Positions 7,398 through 16,505 of a stretch of 64,000 nucleotides of DNA are shown piece by piece (the first letter of the stretch is position 1; each line of letters opens with the position of its first letter). Origin of the DNA: Pseudomonas sp. CFBP13508 (GTDB lineage Bacteria > Pseudomonadota > Gammaproteobacteria > Pseudomonadales > Pseudomonadaceae); contig NZ_QFZZ01000001.1 in assembly GCF_005233515.1 (NCBI RefSeq), positions 835,320-899,319 on the forward strand, given 5' to 3'. The position numbers and the translations under genes are program-made. Under the pieces are notes generated by a model. That model saw only the letters and a program-made list of their open reading frames with translations. It ran no database searches and had not been told where the DNA came from.

Positions 7398-10300
7398 ATG
7401 AAGTTCATTTCAGCCGACGTGGCTGTCACCGTCGACCGCAGCGCGTATGACAAACAGGAACGCGCGCTAATGGCCCGGGCACTGACCGAGGCGATTGCAG
7501 CAACCGAGCTTCACGTCTCCGTCGGCAGCTATGCGGCAAGCGCCTCGCGCCCCTCCAGTACAGTATTCAATGTGCAAGATCGTTTCATGCCTCGGGTCGT
7601 CGGCAGCAGCTTTGACGAACGTTGCGAACCAGCACGGAACGTCTTCAAAGAGATAATCAACGCGCCTGCTTTTTTACAATTACTGCGCAAACACTCATAT
7701 GCCGATGACATGCAGCTGGGGGTCAACACCGAGTCCAGGCTATTTATTGTTTATGATTCGGAATTTGAATCCCATCGGTTCAGCGTTGCTTTTGATAGTG
7801 AAGAAACAAGCGTATTCAGCGAAGAGCTCGACATGCTCGCCGAGTTGGCAGAGGACACTGGCGGCGTTATTTATTCCGGTGAAGTGATCGGCATAGAGCA
7901 ATGGTTGAATTTTCACGGTTATAACTTGCCGACAACGCTTGGCGAAACCAGGGTATTGATTGAGTGGCTTGTCTTCGAACTGCCTGAACCACCCATCCTG
8001 GGCGACTACCACGAGTTGCTCCACGCCGATCAATCCTCACCGTTTCATTTATCGATCGCAGAACGCCACGTCATCACCCAGACCGTGCATGAGCTGACCC
8101 GAGGTGCGACAAGCCTGTTGCAGGCAGTGGCGTTCGCCAACTTCAACCTGATCCCGGCGCAGGATATACGCGAGCATGCGGACAAGTTTCTGCAAAACTT
8201 CCTGCGTCGAAAGACTGCTCGCGCACTCGGGGTCACGTTGCACGAGCGGCTTGGCTGGCATCTGGAGGCCGATGATTCAGCCGTCCGCGATCGCCAGCTC
8301 GACGAGATAGTCCTGGCTGCGCTGATCATCGACATGCAATTGCGCTCCGATCAGCCGCTCCTCGCCGGCTATGACTTCTATCAACCGGCCAATAGCGCAC
8401 GGAGCGCGGCCGAAGTACGCATCCTGTTCGAACAGCATCTGGTTGACGTCGGCCTGAGCGAGGCGCACAACGCGCCACTGGCAGCGCATCTGTTACTGGC
8501 GGGTGCGGCACCGGAGCTGCTGATTGCGCAAATCCCGCCCGGGCTGACGCTGGACAAGCCTGGCTGGGTAACAGCGCGCCAGACCGCTGCCGTCATCGAA
8601 CACCTCGCGCCAGGCAGCTGCCGAGCAATGACGTTTGCGCAAATCAAGGCATTTTCCGAGCTGACAGGTGTTTCCACTGACCTCGACAAATTGTACGAAG
8701 CGGTGGCAATCCCGGCGGTGGTGGACTGGGCGGTTTTGAACGGAGTCATCTCTTACCGCAGTGCCAAAGACTACGACAACGCTGCGGTGATCAAGGCTAC
8801 CGCTTATTTCTCGCGCTATATGCAGGCCCTTGCCCAGTCTGAAACCGGCTTGTCCGCTACGCCCCCCGACCGGCGCAAAATCGCCTTGCAAGCGCTGGAA
8901 AAGGTCATGCCCGCCGGCCCCTACCTTGAACAGAAAGCCTTCAAAATAAAGTATTTGAGCAGTTTCGAAGAGCGCAGCTGGCTGGAAGGTCTGAAGGCTG
9001 CGCATCCGGCGGGGATTCTCAGCGAGTTCTGGGATTTGCTCGCCAGCACCACCGGCAACAACGAATATGCAATCAACGGCCTGCTGCGCCTGCGCCTGTC
9101 GATTCTCGATCTGTACCTTTCCGGGGACCTGGTCGAAAACGGAAAACTCTCGGACAAATTCAAGCCCCGCGACAATTTCCGCGCTCCAGCCGGTGCCTTT
9201 GCCCGCCTCGGCGAACTGCAATCGCCGTCGCAACTGTTTGATCAGGCATTCGATGGTTACTACCGGAACGTGCGCGAGGGCTTGTCGTCCCTGATCAAAA
9301 TGGCAATCACGCAAATGCCGGAGGACGATCGCCTCGCCTTGACCCGCGGCAAAACAACCCTCTACACCGTCCGCAAAGAAGTCAATCCGCTGAATCCGAA
9401 TCAGGAAACGCAAATCCAGCGGGATGAAGCCCATGGGCGTTACGGGATCATTCTCTGCTGCGGCAACGGTGATCAAATCCGCGCTTACGAGCTGTTCACG
9501 TTGCGCGGCGTTTGTCGCGAGCGCCCCGATCTGGCGCTCAAGTTGCAAAGCACCGGCCTCATCCATCAACGTCCGACCCTCTCGTATACCGGTAGCAAGT
9601 ACGACTTCCAGGACAAGAACAAAGCGAGCCAGTGGCCTCTTGATTACGCCGCCTATCGCGAGGGCAGCGAATCACGCCCGGGCATGACCTCCAAAGTGGT
9701 GGTGGAAAAGCTCTGGCAGTTGCAACTCGACGCGACTGATGTGCGGGCGGTCGCGCTGTTCTTTTCAGCGCAACTGGATGCGATCGCCGAGTGCGTACTG
9801 GACAACCATCCTGTCGCCAGCCGCGACGAGTTGTATGCAGCACTGGATGTGCGCAACGGCCTGGAAGAATGGCGCACCACCAGGGAAACCATCGAAAACC
9901 TGGCAATCAACGTCATCGTGCCATTCAAACAGTGCGTTGAAGACATCCGCTCCGGACGCACCGACCGCGTCTCCGAAGGTATTGGTGGCTGCGTTCTGGA
10001 TGGCCTGTCGGTGATCGGACTGCTGGTTGGTCTTGGCGCGTCGGCAGCGAGCATCCTCGCCAAGACCGGGTCGACCACCCTTAAACTGCTGAAAGTCGCC
10101 AAAGCTGTCGCTCGTGCGGCGGTGTCGTTGGCCAACCCGCTCGATGGCGTGCCCGCCCTCGCCCGCAAAGGCTTTCAACTGGCCAGGCGCGGCGTCGTGT
10201 TTGCCGGAGCCAGCGCGCTCGATGCCGCGCACACCGCCAGCGTGCAATTGAAGAGATTGATGCATGGCGCCGACGGTCACGACTGGATCAGGCTCTCCCC

Positions 10301-11321
10301 CACCCGCGATGTGTATCAGGCGACGTGGCGAGGGGGCGATGCGCTTGGCGAGGGAGTCGATATCGCGGTGCTCGAGCGCAACCAGGACTGGCACGCGCTG
10401 AACATCCGCACCGGCGGTGCCTGGGGACCGCGCCTGAAACTGCTCGACCTGGGCAACTTCGCACCGTTGAAGCGTCTGTTCGGCCGCTTCAAGCCGTTCA
10501 GTTACACCCGTGGCTATCTGAAAAAAGCCATTCCCGTGGCGCGCAGCAAGCTGGACAATTCCATCAGCGCGCTGATGGAATTGTCCTCCAACGACGACAT
10601 TCCCGCAGTGCTCAGGCATGTGTTCGGCAATGATTCCGATGAAGTGGTTGAACATGTGTCCAAGCACCTGCGCGCCATGCGCAGGGATCTGGAATCGATC
10701 AGTTTCAGCAACGTCACCTTCCGCCCGCATCAACCCGGCGTGATTGCATCGCTGTCGCCACCGGCCTACAAGCGCTGGAAGACGGCGCTGCGCACCGGCA
10801 AGACCATCGATGAATCCGCCGGCAAGTTTCTTTCGATCTACCCGGACAATCTCGATGAGTTCTACAAGTTGTCCCGCTACGACGACGGTAGCGTCGCCGA
10901 CGTACTCATCCATGAAATGTCCCACGGTGGCCCGGACACCCTTGATCTGTATTACGGCCAGGTGTACCCCGATTTGTATCATGCGGAATTCGATGCGGTC
11001 GGTTTGCTGGAGCTGGCCCGAGATGCGCGAAAGGCTCACCCGGACAACCTGATCAATCCGCACCACGCGCTGGCGTACCGACCGGGTTTCGTCCAGTTCG
11101 ACCAGATGAAGGCGGGTCTGCCGAAACTGGTCCAGGATCACCCCGCGCTGGCCAATGCGGAGTCCTACATGCTTGCGGTGTCCCTGCTCGATCAAGCGCA
11201 CACCCGCCCGGCCATATTGAGCTTCAATATCAAGACTATCGAATATGCCGTGAGCAAGACCGCTGCTGGCAAGTTCCTGAAAGGGCCGCTGCTGCTAAAT
11301 CTCGCCAAACCGGTCAGCTGA
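7398..11321 (+). CDS. large putative toxin with C-terminal aspzincin-type metalloprotease domain
   Basis: A 1307-residue protein without a Sec signal peptide. The first ~850 residues match nothing I can name with certainty; their style resembles large uncharacterised pseudomonad proteins of the dermonecrotic-toxin-like (DUF6543) kind. A hydrophobic stretch around 861-890 (VIGLLVGLGASAASIL) followed by a cationic amphipathic region could be a membrane-insertion segment. Near the C-terminus are HEMSH (1172-1176), TLDLYYG (1181-1187) and NAESY (1253-1257). These match the three landmarks of the aspzincin/M35-like lysine-specific metalloendopeptidases: HExxH, the GTxDxxYG motif supplying the third zinc ligand (D1183) and NADSYA. 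The leading G of GTxD is replaced here. It probably cleaves proteins in a target cell; export route and target are unknown. No immunity gene is apparent. Confidence 0.7.
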   Translation: MKFISADVAVTVDRSAYDKQERALMARALTEAIAATELHVSVGSYAASASRPSSTVFNVQDRFMPRVVGSSFDERCEPARNVFKEIINAPAFLQLLRKHSYADDMQLGVNTESRLFIVYDSEFESHRFSVAFDSEETSVFSEELDMLAELAEDTGGVIYSGEVIGIEQWLNFHGYNLPTTLGETRVLIEWLVFELPEPPILGDYHELLHADQSSPFHLSIAERHVITQTVHELTRGATSLLQAVAFANFNLIPAQDIREHADKFLQNFLRRKTARALGVTLHERLGWHLEADDSAVRDRQLDEIVLAALIIDMQLRSDQPLLAGYDFYQPANSARSAAEVRILFEQHLVDVGLSEAHNAPLAAHLLLAGAAPELLIAQIPPGLTLDKPGWVTARQTAAVIEHLAPGSCRAMTFAQIKAFSELTGVSTDLDKLYEAVAIPAVVDWAVLNGVISYRSAKDYDNAAVIKATAYFSRYMQALAQSETGLSATPPDRRKIALQALEKVMPAGPYLEQKAFKIKYLSSFEERSWLEGLKAAHPAGILSEFWDLLASTTGNNEYAINGLLRLRLSILDLYLSGDLVENGKLSDKFKPRDNFRAPAGAFARLGELQSPSQLFDQAFDGYYRNVREGLSSLIKMAITQMPEDDRLALTRGKTTLYTVRKEVNPLNPNQETQIQRDEAHGRYGIILCCGNGDQIRAYELFTLRGVCRERPDLALKLQSTGLIHQRPTLSYTGSKYDFQDKNKASQWPLDYAAYREGSESRPGMTSKVVVEKLWQLQLDATDVRAVALFFSAQLDAIAECVLDNHPVASRDELYAALDVRNGLEEWRTTRETIENLAINVIVPFKQCVEDIRSGRTDRVSEGIGGCVLDGLSVIGLLVGLGASAASILAKTGSTTLKLLKVAKAVARAAVSLANPLDGVPALARKGFQLARRGVVFAGASALDAAHTASVQLKRLMHGADGHDWIRLSPTRDVYQATWRGGDALGEGVDIAVLERNQDWHALNIRTGGAWGPRLKLLDLGNFAPLKRLFGRFKPFSYTRGYLKKAIPVARSKLDNSISALMELSSNDDIPAVLRHVFGNDSDEVVEHVSKHLRAMRRDLESISFSNVTFRPHQPGVIASLSPPAYKRWKTALRTGKTIDESAGKFLSIYPDNLDEFYKLSRYDDGSVADVLIHEMSHGGPDTLDLYYGQVYPDLYHAEFDAVGLLELARDARKAHPDNLINPHHALAYRPGFVQFDQMKAGLPKLVQDHPALANAESYMLAVSLLDQAHTRPAILSFNIKTIEYAVSKTAAGKFLKGPLLLNLAKPVS

Positions 11322-11420
11322 ACGGGCAAACGATCGGCGGTGAAAGGGCTACAGGGTGCATTTCAATCACTTCGCTGTGGTTTAATTGCGCCCTTTTTTC
11401 CATGGGTCAGAGGATCAGTC

Positions 11421-12725
11421 GTGAGCCATTCGTGTACCACCAGAGTTCTGGTCATCGGCTACGTCTGGCCAGAACCGCGTTCGTCGGCGGCCAGCGGGCA
11501 TGTCATGCAGATCCTCGAAACGTTTCTCGAGCAAGGCTGGGACATCACGTTCAGCAGCCCGGCCGGCCCGGGTGAACACAAGGCTGACCTCGTATCGCTG
11601 GGCATTCGCGAAGTACCGATCGAGCTCAACAACAGCAGTTTCGATACGTTCATCAGCGAGTTGGTACCGGATATCGTGCTGTTCGACCAGTTCATGATGG
11701 AAGAACAGTTTGGCTGGCGTGTGGAAAAAAACTGCCCGGATGCCCTTCGTATTCTGGAGACCTCCGATCTGCAAAGTCTGCGTCATGCGCGCCATCAGCG
11801 CCTGAAGGACCGGCTCAAAAGCAACGACGAACAGACTGATTTCAGCGAACTGTTTTCCCCGGCATTGCACGAAGAATTCCAGCTGATGGCGGGTACCGAT
11901 CTGGCCAAACGGGAAATCGCCGCGCTGTATCGTTGCGACCTGAACCTGATGATTTCCGAAGTCGAAATCGATTTGCTGGTGCAGGAGTTCGGCGTGCCCC
12001 GCCAGATTCTGCACTGGTGTCCGTTGATGATAGATATTCCGGCCACGGCGCCGCGTGGTTTTGCCGAGCGCGCGCATTTCCTCAGCATCGGCAACTTCCG
12101 CCACGCGCCGAACTGGGATGCCGTGCTCTGGATGAAAACCACCCTCTGGCCGTTGATCCGCGCGCGCTTGCCACGCGCGCAACTGCACATCTACGGGGCC
12201 TACACGCCCCCCAAGGCGACTGCTTTGCACAACCCGGCTCAAGGTTTTCACATCATGAACTGGGCCGAAGATGCGCTTGAGGTGATGTCTGCAGCACGGG
12301 TCTGCCTCGCGCCACTGCGCTTCGGCGCGGGAATCAAGGGCAAACTGGTCGATGCCATGCTCTGCGGCACCCCGAGTGTGACCACACCGACTGGCGCCGA
12401 AGCCATGCACGGCGACAGTCCCTGGCCCGGAGCGGTTGTCCTTGACGCGAACACGTTCGCCGAACAGGCGGTGCAGTTGCACGAAGATCCGTCACGCTGG
12501 CAGCACGCGCAGGTTCTGGCTGAAGCACTGTTGCAACAACGCTACCAGCGCAATGTGCACGGCCCTCTTCTCATCAACAGGATCAACGATTGCCGACAAC
12601 ATTTGGCACAACTTAGAAACGACAACTTTACCGGTGCCATGTTGCGTCATCACACGCTCAAAAGTACCCAATACATGGCTCAATGGATTGAAGCCAAGAA
12701 CCAGTTACATTCTACGGAGCGGTAG
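11421..12725 (+). CDS. GT-B fold glycosyltransferase (family 4-like)
   Basis: A 434-residue cytosolic protein. The N-terminal Rossmann half begins RVLVIGYVWPEPRSSAASGH with the glycine-rich acceptor-side loop. The C-terminal half has the donor-site pattern of GT4-like enzymes: FLSIGNFRHAPNWDAV, a helix-rich middle, CLAPLRFGAGIKGKLVDAM and CGTPSVTTPTGAEAM. The start is GTG 11421 with AGAGGA seven bases upstream; an open frame reaches back to GTG 11340 but has no ribosome site. It stands alone, about 100 bases after the toxin-like gene and before a phospholipase-like gene, with no polysaccharide genes beside it, so the acceptor cannot be inferred. It might modify a protein or glycolipid encoded elsewhere. 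Confidence 0.8.
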   Translation: MSHSCTTRVLVIGYVWPEPRSSAASGHVMQILETFLEQGWDITFSSPAGPGEHKADLVSLGIREVPIELNNSSFDTFISELVPDIVLFDQFMMEEQFGWRVEKNCPDALRILETSDLQSLRHARHQRLKDRLKSNDEQTDFSELFSPALHEEFQLMAGTDLAKREIAALYRCDLNLMISEVEIDLLVQEFGVPRQILHWCPLMIDIPATAPRGFAERAHFLSIGNFRHAPNWDAVLWMKTTLWPLIRARLPRAQLHIYGAYTPPKATALHNPAQGFHIMNWAEDALEVMSAARVCLAPLRFGAGIKGKLVDAMLCGTPSVTTPTGAEAMHGDSPWPGAVVLDANTFAEQAVQLHEDPSRWQHAQVLAEALLQQRYQRNVHGPLLINRINDCRQHLAQLRNDNFTGAMLRHHTLKSTQYMAQWIEAKNQLHSTER

Positions 12726-12789
12726 TTACAGCCCATACACGACTTGCATTGAAAGCAAACTATCGCGATAAACCGAATATGCCTATAAC

Positions 12790-12830
12790 CATCCTGCGCG
12801 CAAAACTTTCATTAACGATCTGGCAGGATG
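12790..12830 (+). promoter_or_regulatory. short inverted repeat over the PLC-like gene's ribosome-binding site
   Basis: CATCCTGC at 12790-12797 pairs perfectly with GCAGGATG at 12823-12830, which holds the AGGA ribosome-binding site for the ATG at 12837. The 25-base loop is AT-rich. It repeats in weaker form the arrangement seen before the toxin-like gene at 7398 (ATCCTG upstream, CAGGAT at the ribosome site). Chance is possible at 8 bp. Confidence 0.3.
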
Positions 12831-12836
12831 TTCAAC

Positions 12837-13700
12837 ATGCAAGACCAAGATACTTTTCAAACTCATCAATGGATGGCTGATTCTCCACTACTCGACAAAC
12901 TTTCGTTATTCGAGATGACCCTGCCCGGCGCACATAACGCCGGGTGTGACTGGGAAGCCTCCTACGCTTTGATTCCCGGCAAAAACTGGCTTGCCTGTCA
13001 GGACGTGTCCTTTTATTCGCAATTGAATCGCGGTGCTCGCGCACTTGACCTGCGCCTCATTTACAACAGCGAGGCAAACCATCTGGGGAGATTTCGCTTC
13101 CATCACAATGGCTATACCTCTTCGCGAACTCTTGAAGACCTCGTCAGGGATCTGAAGGGATTTCAGGAACGGAGCCGGAATGAATTTATCGTTCTCGACT
13201 TTCATGAACTTTCCAGCGTCAACGACCCATTCAATCATGCGCAATTCAAATCAGCTTTGCTGGAACAGCTTGGGGAGCGAATCATTCCCACCGAAAACCT
13301 GCATCTGACACTTGGCCAGCTCAAAGCCATCAATCCATTGCAACGCATCATGGTGGCCGCGCCGATGACCTGGGAAACGCAGGAATCCCGTTTCGAAAGT
13401 CCGATCCAGCACAAATGGATCGGGCAGACTCAAGTCAACACCACGGATCTGCATGGCTATATCAAAGGTGTTCTAAGCAACCCCGTCAGCACACGCCGCC
13501 CATGGTCATTATCGGCAACCAGCTTCACCCTCGGTGGACCTCAGCGAATCCTCGACAGCCTTGACGAATGGTTTGACCCAGGTAAGACCGACTGGGCGCG
13601 CAAGTGCAATATCATCAATTTCGATTTCATCAAAAACTCGAACATTGTGCGCTTTTGCCAAATGGCCAACTTGCAAAAGGCTCACGACAAGCCCAGCTAA
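12837..13700 (+). CDS. PI-PLC-like phosphodiesterase
   Basis: A 287-residue protein of the phosphatidylinositol-specific phospholipase C X-domain superfamily. The paired catalytic histidines are recognisable: H33 in TLPGAHNAG and H89/H90 in RFHHNG, with ARALDLRL between them and FIVLDFHEL after them, as in bacterial PI-PLC. The length fits the compact bacterial enzymes. No signal peptide is visible, unlike the secreted Bacillus and Listeria enzymes, so it is either cytosolic or exported by a non-Sec route. The start ATG 12837 is nine bases inside an earlier ATG (12828) that overlaps the ribosome site AGGA (12825-12828) and is therefore unlikely. The substrate could be a glycerophosphoinositide or a related phosphodiester. 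Confidence 0.78.
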   Translation: MQDQDTFQTHQWMADSPLLDKLSLFEMTLPGAHNAGCDWEASYALIPGKNWLACQDVSFYSQLNRGARALDLRLIYNSEANHLGRFRFHHNGYTSSRTLEDLVRDLKGFQERSRNEFIVLDFHELSSVNDPFNHAQFKSALLEQLGERIIPTENLHLTLGQLKAINPLQRIMVAAPMTWETQESRFESPIQHKWIGQTQVNTTDLHGYIKGVLSNPVSTRRPWSLSATSFTLGGPQRILDSLDEWFDPGKTDWARKCNIINFDFIKNSNIVRFCQMANLQKAHDKPS

Positions 13701-13790
13701 GCGCGGTACCCAGCCACGATCAGGTGGAAGTGGCACAAATGTCGGAAAACGAGGCATCATCGCGCAGCAATAATAAAAAAGTGCCCCGTC

Positions 13791-14696
13791 ATGACTCGAA
13801 CCGCTCGCGTGACCGACCCCTCTTACGAGTTGATGGATGACCATAACGGTTTATCCATCATCTATCGCCAGCACGGCTTTCCGTGCCCGCTGGTGCGCTG
13901 GCATTTCCACAAGGAATACGAACTGCACCTGATCGTCGCCAGCTCCGGCAAGGTGTTCATCGGCGACTACATCGGTAATTTCTATCCCGAGACGCTGTTT
14001 CTGACCGGTCCGAACTTGCCGCACAACTGGATCAGTCAGGTCGCCGAAGACGAAGTGGTCGAGAAACGCGACATGCTGGTCAACTTCACCGACGAACTGT
14101 TCGAGAGCGGCCATCAGGTGTTTGCTGAGTTGAAAACCCTGGCGCCACTGCTCGAGCGTGCGCAGTACGGCATCGAATTCCGCTGCAAACGCACGATCCG
14201 TCAGGCCATGACGCTTATGCAGCGGATCGCCGACAGCACCGGCATCACTCGCCTCGGGCATTTTTTCATCCTGATGGAATTGCTCGCGGCCAGTGATGAC
14301 TTCCAGTTGTTGTCCGGTGCGACCACGCCGCAATTGGCCGACGAACACAATATCGACCGCACCAACCGCGCGGTCGATTACATCTTCAGCCACTACGCGC
14401 GGGACATTTCACTGGAAGAAGTGGCCGAGCATCTGGGCATGACGCCGACTTACTTCAGCCGAGTGTTCAAACAGGCCACCGGACGCAACTTCATCGAATT
14501 CGTCAATCGCCTGCGCATCAGCAAATCCTGTGAGCTGCTGGCCGATGGCGACAAACCGGTGACCGAGGTGTGCTTCGAGTCGGGCTTCAACAATATTTCC
14601 AACTTCAATCGACGCTTTCAGCAACTCAAGGGCATGACGCCGTCGCACTATCGACGGCTGGCGGTGCAGCGGCTGACTGAACAGAACCATCTCTGA
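13791..14696 (+). CDS. mtlR: AraC-family activator of the mannitol operon
   Basis: A 301-residue regulator with an N-terminal cupin-like sensing domain (HFHKEYELHLIVASSGKVFIGD) and a C-terminal pair of AraC helix-turn-helix motifs (ISLEEVAEHLGMTPTYFSRVFKQ and the GFNNISNFNRRFQQLKGMTPSHYR signature). It sits directly upstream of and in the same direction as mtlEFGKDYZ, the known arrangement in P. fluorescens, where MtlR activates the operon in response to mannitol, sorbitol or arabitol. The start is ATG 13791; its ribosome-binding site is weak (AAAAAAGTG). A REP pair and a 240-base upstream region separate it from mtlE, so it is probably transcribed separately. Confidence 0.9.
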   Translation: MTRTARVTDPSYELMDDHNGLSIIYRQHGFPCPLVRWHFHKEYELHLIVASSGKVFIGDYIGNFYPETLFLTGPNLPHNWISQVAEDEVVEKRDMLVNFTDELFESGHQVFAELKTLAPLLERAQYGIEFRCKRTIRQAMTLMQRIADSTGITRLGHFFILMELLAASDDFQLLSGATTPQLADEHNIDRTNRAVDYIFSHYARDISLEEVAEHLGMTPTYFSRVFKQATGRNFIEFVNRLRISKSCELLADGDKPVTEVCFESGFNNISNFNRRFQQLKGMTPSHYRRLAVQRLTEQNHL

Positions 14697-14709
14697 CGAC
14701 ACTATCCCT

Positions 14710-14796
14710 GTGGGAGCGAGCCTGCTCGCGAAAGCGGTCTGTCAGTCAAGAACCCTGTGACAGGGATATCGTCTTCGCGAGCAGGCTCGCTCCCAC
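14710..14796. repeat. REP pair in opposite orientations
   Basis: A copy with core GTGGGAGCGAGCCTGCTCGC (14710-14732) faces its reverse complement (14774-14796) across about 40 bases. Such inverted REP pairs are typical of P. fluorescens-group intergenic regions and can fold into a long hairpin after mtlR. Confidence 0.9.
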
Positions 14797-15038
14797 AAAA
14801 AACCGTGCCCCGGCTGGCGAAATCTGTACGCATTCGCGAACGATCCTTCGCGCAAAAGCCCTTCCCTGCGCTCCCCCGCTCAAACCCCAGTGCAAAAAAG
14901 TATCAACAAAAGTGCTAGGGATGATTTGTCAGCCCTTCGATTGAGGGCTGTAATCAGCGCAGATTCTTCCTGCATTCGGAAGACACAAAAACAATAACTG
15001 TCCTTCTGCCCCGTCGGGTGTCAGAAAAGGAGTGCACG
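14797..15038 (+). promoter_or_regulatory. mtl operon upstream region
   Basis: The 242 bases before mtlE hold an AT-rich patch (about 14890-14910) that is a candidate activator or promoter site. They also hold a perfect 7-bp hairpin at 14930-14950 (CAGCCCT and AGGGCTG) and a smaller one at 14965-14983. The operator for MtlR is expected here, but I cannot assign its half-sites. The ribosome site of mtlE is AAAAGGAG before the ATG at 15039. Confidence 0.45.
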
Positions 15039-16349
15039 ATGCAACCCACTGCAAAAGCTCTGCTCGCTCTCACCTGCATGACCCTCAGCAGCGTCAGCCT
15101 TGGCGCCCAGACCCTGACCATCGCCACCGTCAACAACAGCGACATGATCCGCATGCAGAAACTCTCGAAAACCTTCGAGAGCGAGCATCCGGACATCAAG
15201 CTCAATTGGGTGGTGCTGGAAGAAAACGTCCTGCGTCAGCGCCTGACCACCGACATCGCCACTCAGGGCGGCCAGTTCGACGTATTGACCATCGGCATGT
15301 ACGAAGCCGCACTCTGGGGCGGCAAGGGTTGGCTGGAGCCGATGAAGGATCTGCCGGCCAGTTACGCCCTCGACGACGTCTTCCCGTCGGTGCGCGAAGG
15401 CCTGTCGGTGAAGGGTTCGCTGTATGCGCTGCCGTTCTACGCAGAGAGTTCGATCACCTATTACCGCACCGACCTGTTCAAGGCAGCCGGGCTGACCATG
15501 CCGGAGCGGCCGACCTGGGAAGAGATCGCCGGGTTTGCGGAAAAACTCACCCAGAAAGACAAAGAGCAATACGGCATCTGCCTGCGCGGCAAGGCCGGTT
15601 GGGGCGAGAACATGGCGCTGGTGACCACGGTTGCCAACGCTTACGGCGCGCGCTGGTTCGATGAGCAATGGAAACCGGAATTCAGCGGCCCGGAATGGAA
15701 AAATGCGCTGAATTTCTACGTCAACACCATGAAGAAATCCGGCCCGCCGGGCGCATCCAGCAACGGTTTCAACGAAAACCTGGCCCTGTTCAACAGCGGC
15801 AAATGCGCGATTTGGGTCGATGCAAGCGTGGCTGGTTCGTTCGTCACCGACAAGACCCAGAGCAAGGTCGCCGATAGCGTCGGTTTCACCTTCGCTCCGC
15901 ATCAGGTCACGGATAAAGGCTCGGCGTGGCTGTATTCGTGGGCGCTGGCGATTCCGACCAGCTCCAAGGCCAAGGACGCAGCAAAAACCTTCAGCGCCTG
16001 GGCCACGTCCAAAGAGTACGGCGAACTGGTTGCCAAGACCGATGGCATCGCCAACGTGCCGCCGGGCACCCGCGCTTCGACCTACAGCGATGCGTACATG
16101 AGCGCAGCGCCGTTTGCCAAGGTGACGCTGGAATCGCTGAAGGCCGCTGACCCGAGCAAACCGACGCTGAAACCGGTGCCGTACATCGGCATTCAATTGG
16201 TGACCATTCCTGAATTCCAGGCTGTGGGCACCCAGGTCGGCAAGCTGTTTTCGGCAGCGCTGATCGGCCAGACCACGGTGGATCAGGCGCTGGCGGCGGC
16301 GCAGCAGACTACGGAACGCGAGATGAAGCGCGCGGGTTATCCCAAGTAA
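15039..16349 (+). CDS. mtlE: polyol ABC transporter substrate-binding protein
   Basis: A periplasmic solute-binding protein of the extracellular family 1 type, 436 residues. The signal peptide runs to about LSSVSLGA (residue 23). The mature part opens with TLTIATVNNSDMIRMQKLSKTF and has the lobe-closing pattern YALPFYAESSITYYRTDLF typical of sugar-binding proteins. It is the first gene of the mannitol operon and delivers mannitol, sorbitol or arabitol to the MtlFG permease. The start chosen is ATG 15039, preceded by GGAG; the frame is open for seven codons further upstream. A REP pair lies between this gene and mtlF and may stabilise the mtlE end of the transcript, as binding proteins are needed in excess. 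Confidence 0.93.
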   Translation: MQPTAKALLALTCMTLSSVSLGAQTLTIATVNNSDMIRMQKLSKTFESEHPDIKLNWVVLEENVLRQRLTTDIATQGGQFDVLTIGMYEAALWGGKGWLEPMKDLPASYALDDVFPSVREGLSVKGSLYALPFYAESSITYYRTDLFKAAGLTMPERPTWEEIAGFAEKLTQKDKEQYGICLRGKAGWGENMALVTTVANAYGARWFDEQWKPEFSGPEWKNALNFYVNTMKKSGPPGASSNGFNENLALFNSGKCAIWVDASVAGSFVTDKTQSKVADSVGFTFAPHQVTDKGSAWLYSWALAIPTSSKAKDAAKTFSAWATSKEYGELVAKTDGIANVPPGTRASTYSDAYMSAAPFAKVTLESLKAADPSKPTLKPVPYIGIQLVTIPEFQAVGTQVGKLFSAALIGQTTVDQALAAAQQTTEREMKRAGYPK

Positions 16350-16376
16350 GCGCTGAACGACTTGCTCCTGCCTCTT

Positions 16377-16463
16377 GTGGGAGCGAGCCTGCTCGCGAAG
16401 GCGTCGTGTCAGCCAGTACACATGACACTGATCCGGCGCTTTCGCGAGCAGGCTCGCTCCCAC
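16377..16463. repeat. REP pair between mtlE and mtlF
   Basis: Core copies at 16377-16399 and, inverted, at 16441-16463 are separated by 41 bases. It sits inside the mtl operon exactly after the binding-protein gene, where a stable hairpin could make transcript ends of different stability. Confidence 0.9.
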
Positions 16464-16505
16464 ATGGGGATCTCCATAGGTCTGTATGACTCGGTTGTGA
16501 ATGCC

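Noticed and set aside
14710..14796. Repeats considered as a CRISPR array
   Set aside because: Copies alternate in orientation, occur singly or in pairs throughout the window and have no regular spacers or cas genes.
14930..14950. Hairpin upstream of mtlE considered as a terminator
   Set aside because: No T run follows on either strand; it is more likely part of the control region or incidental.
16362..16505. Longer MtlF reading from 16362
   Set aside because: The extra residues are translated REP sequence; no ribosome site supports that start.
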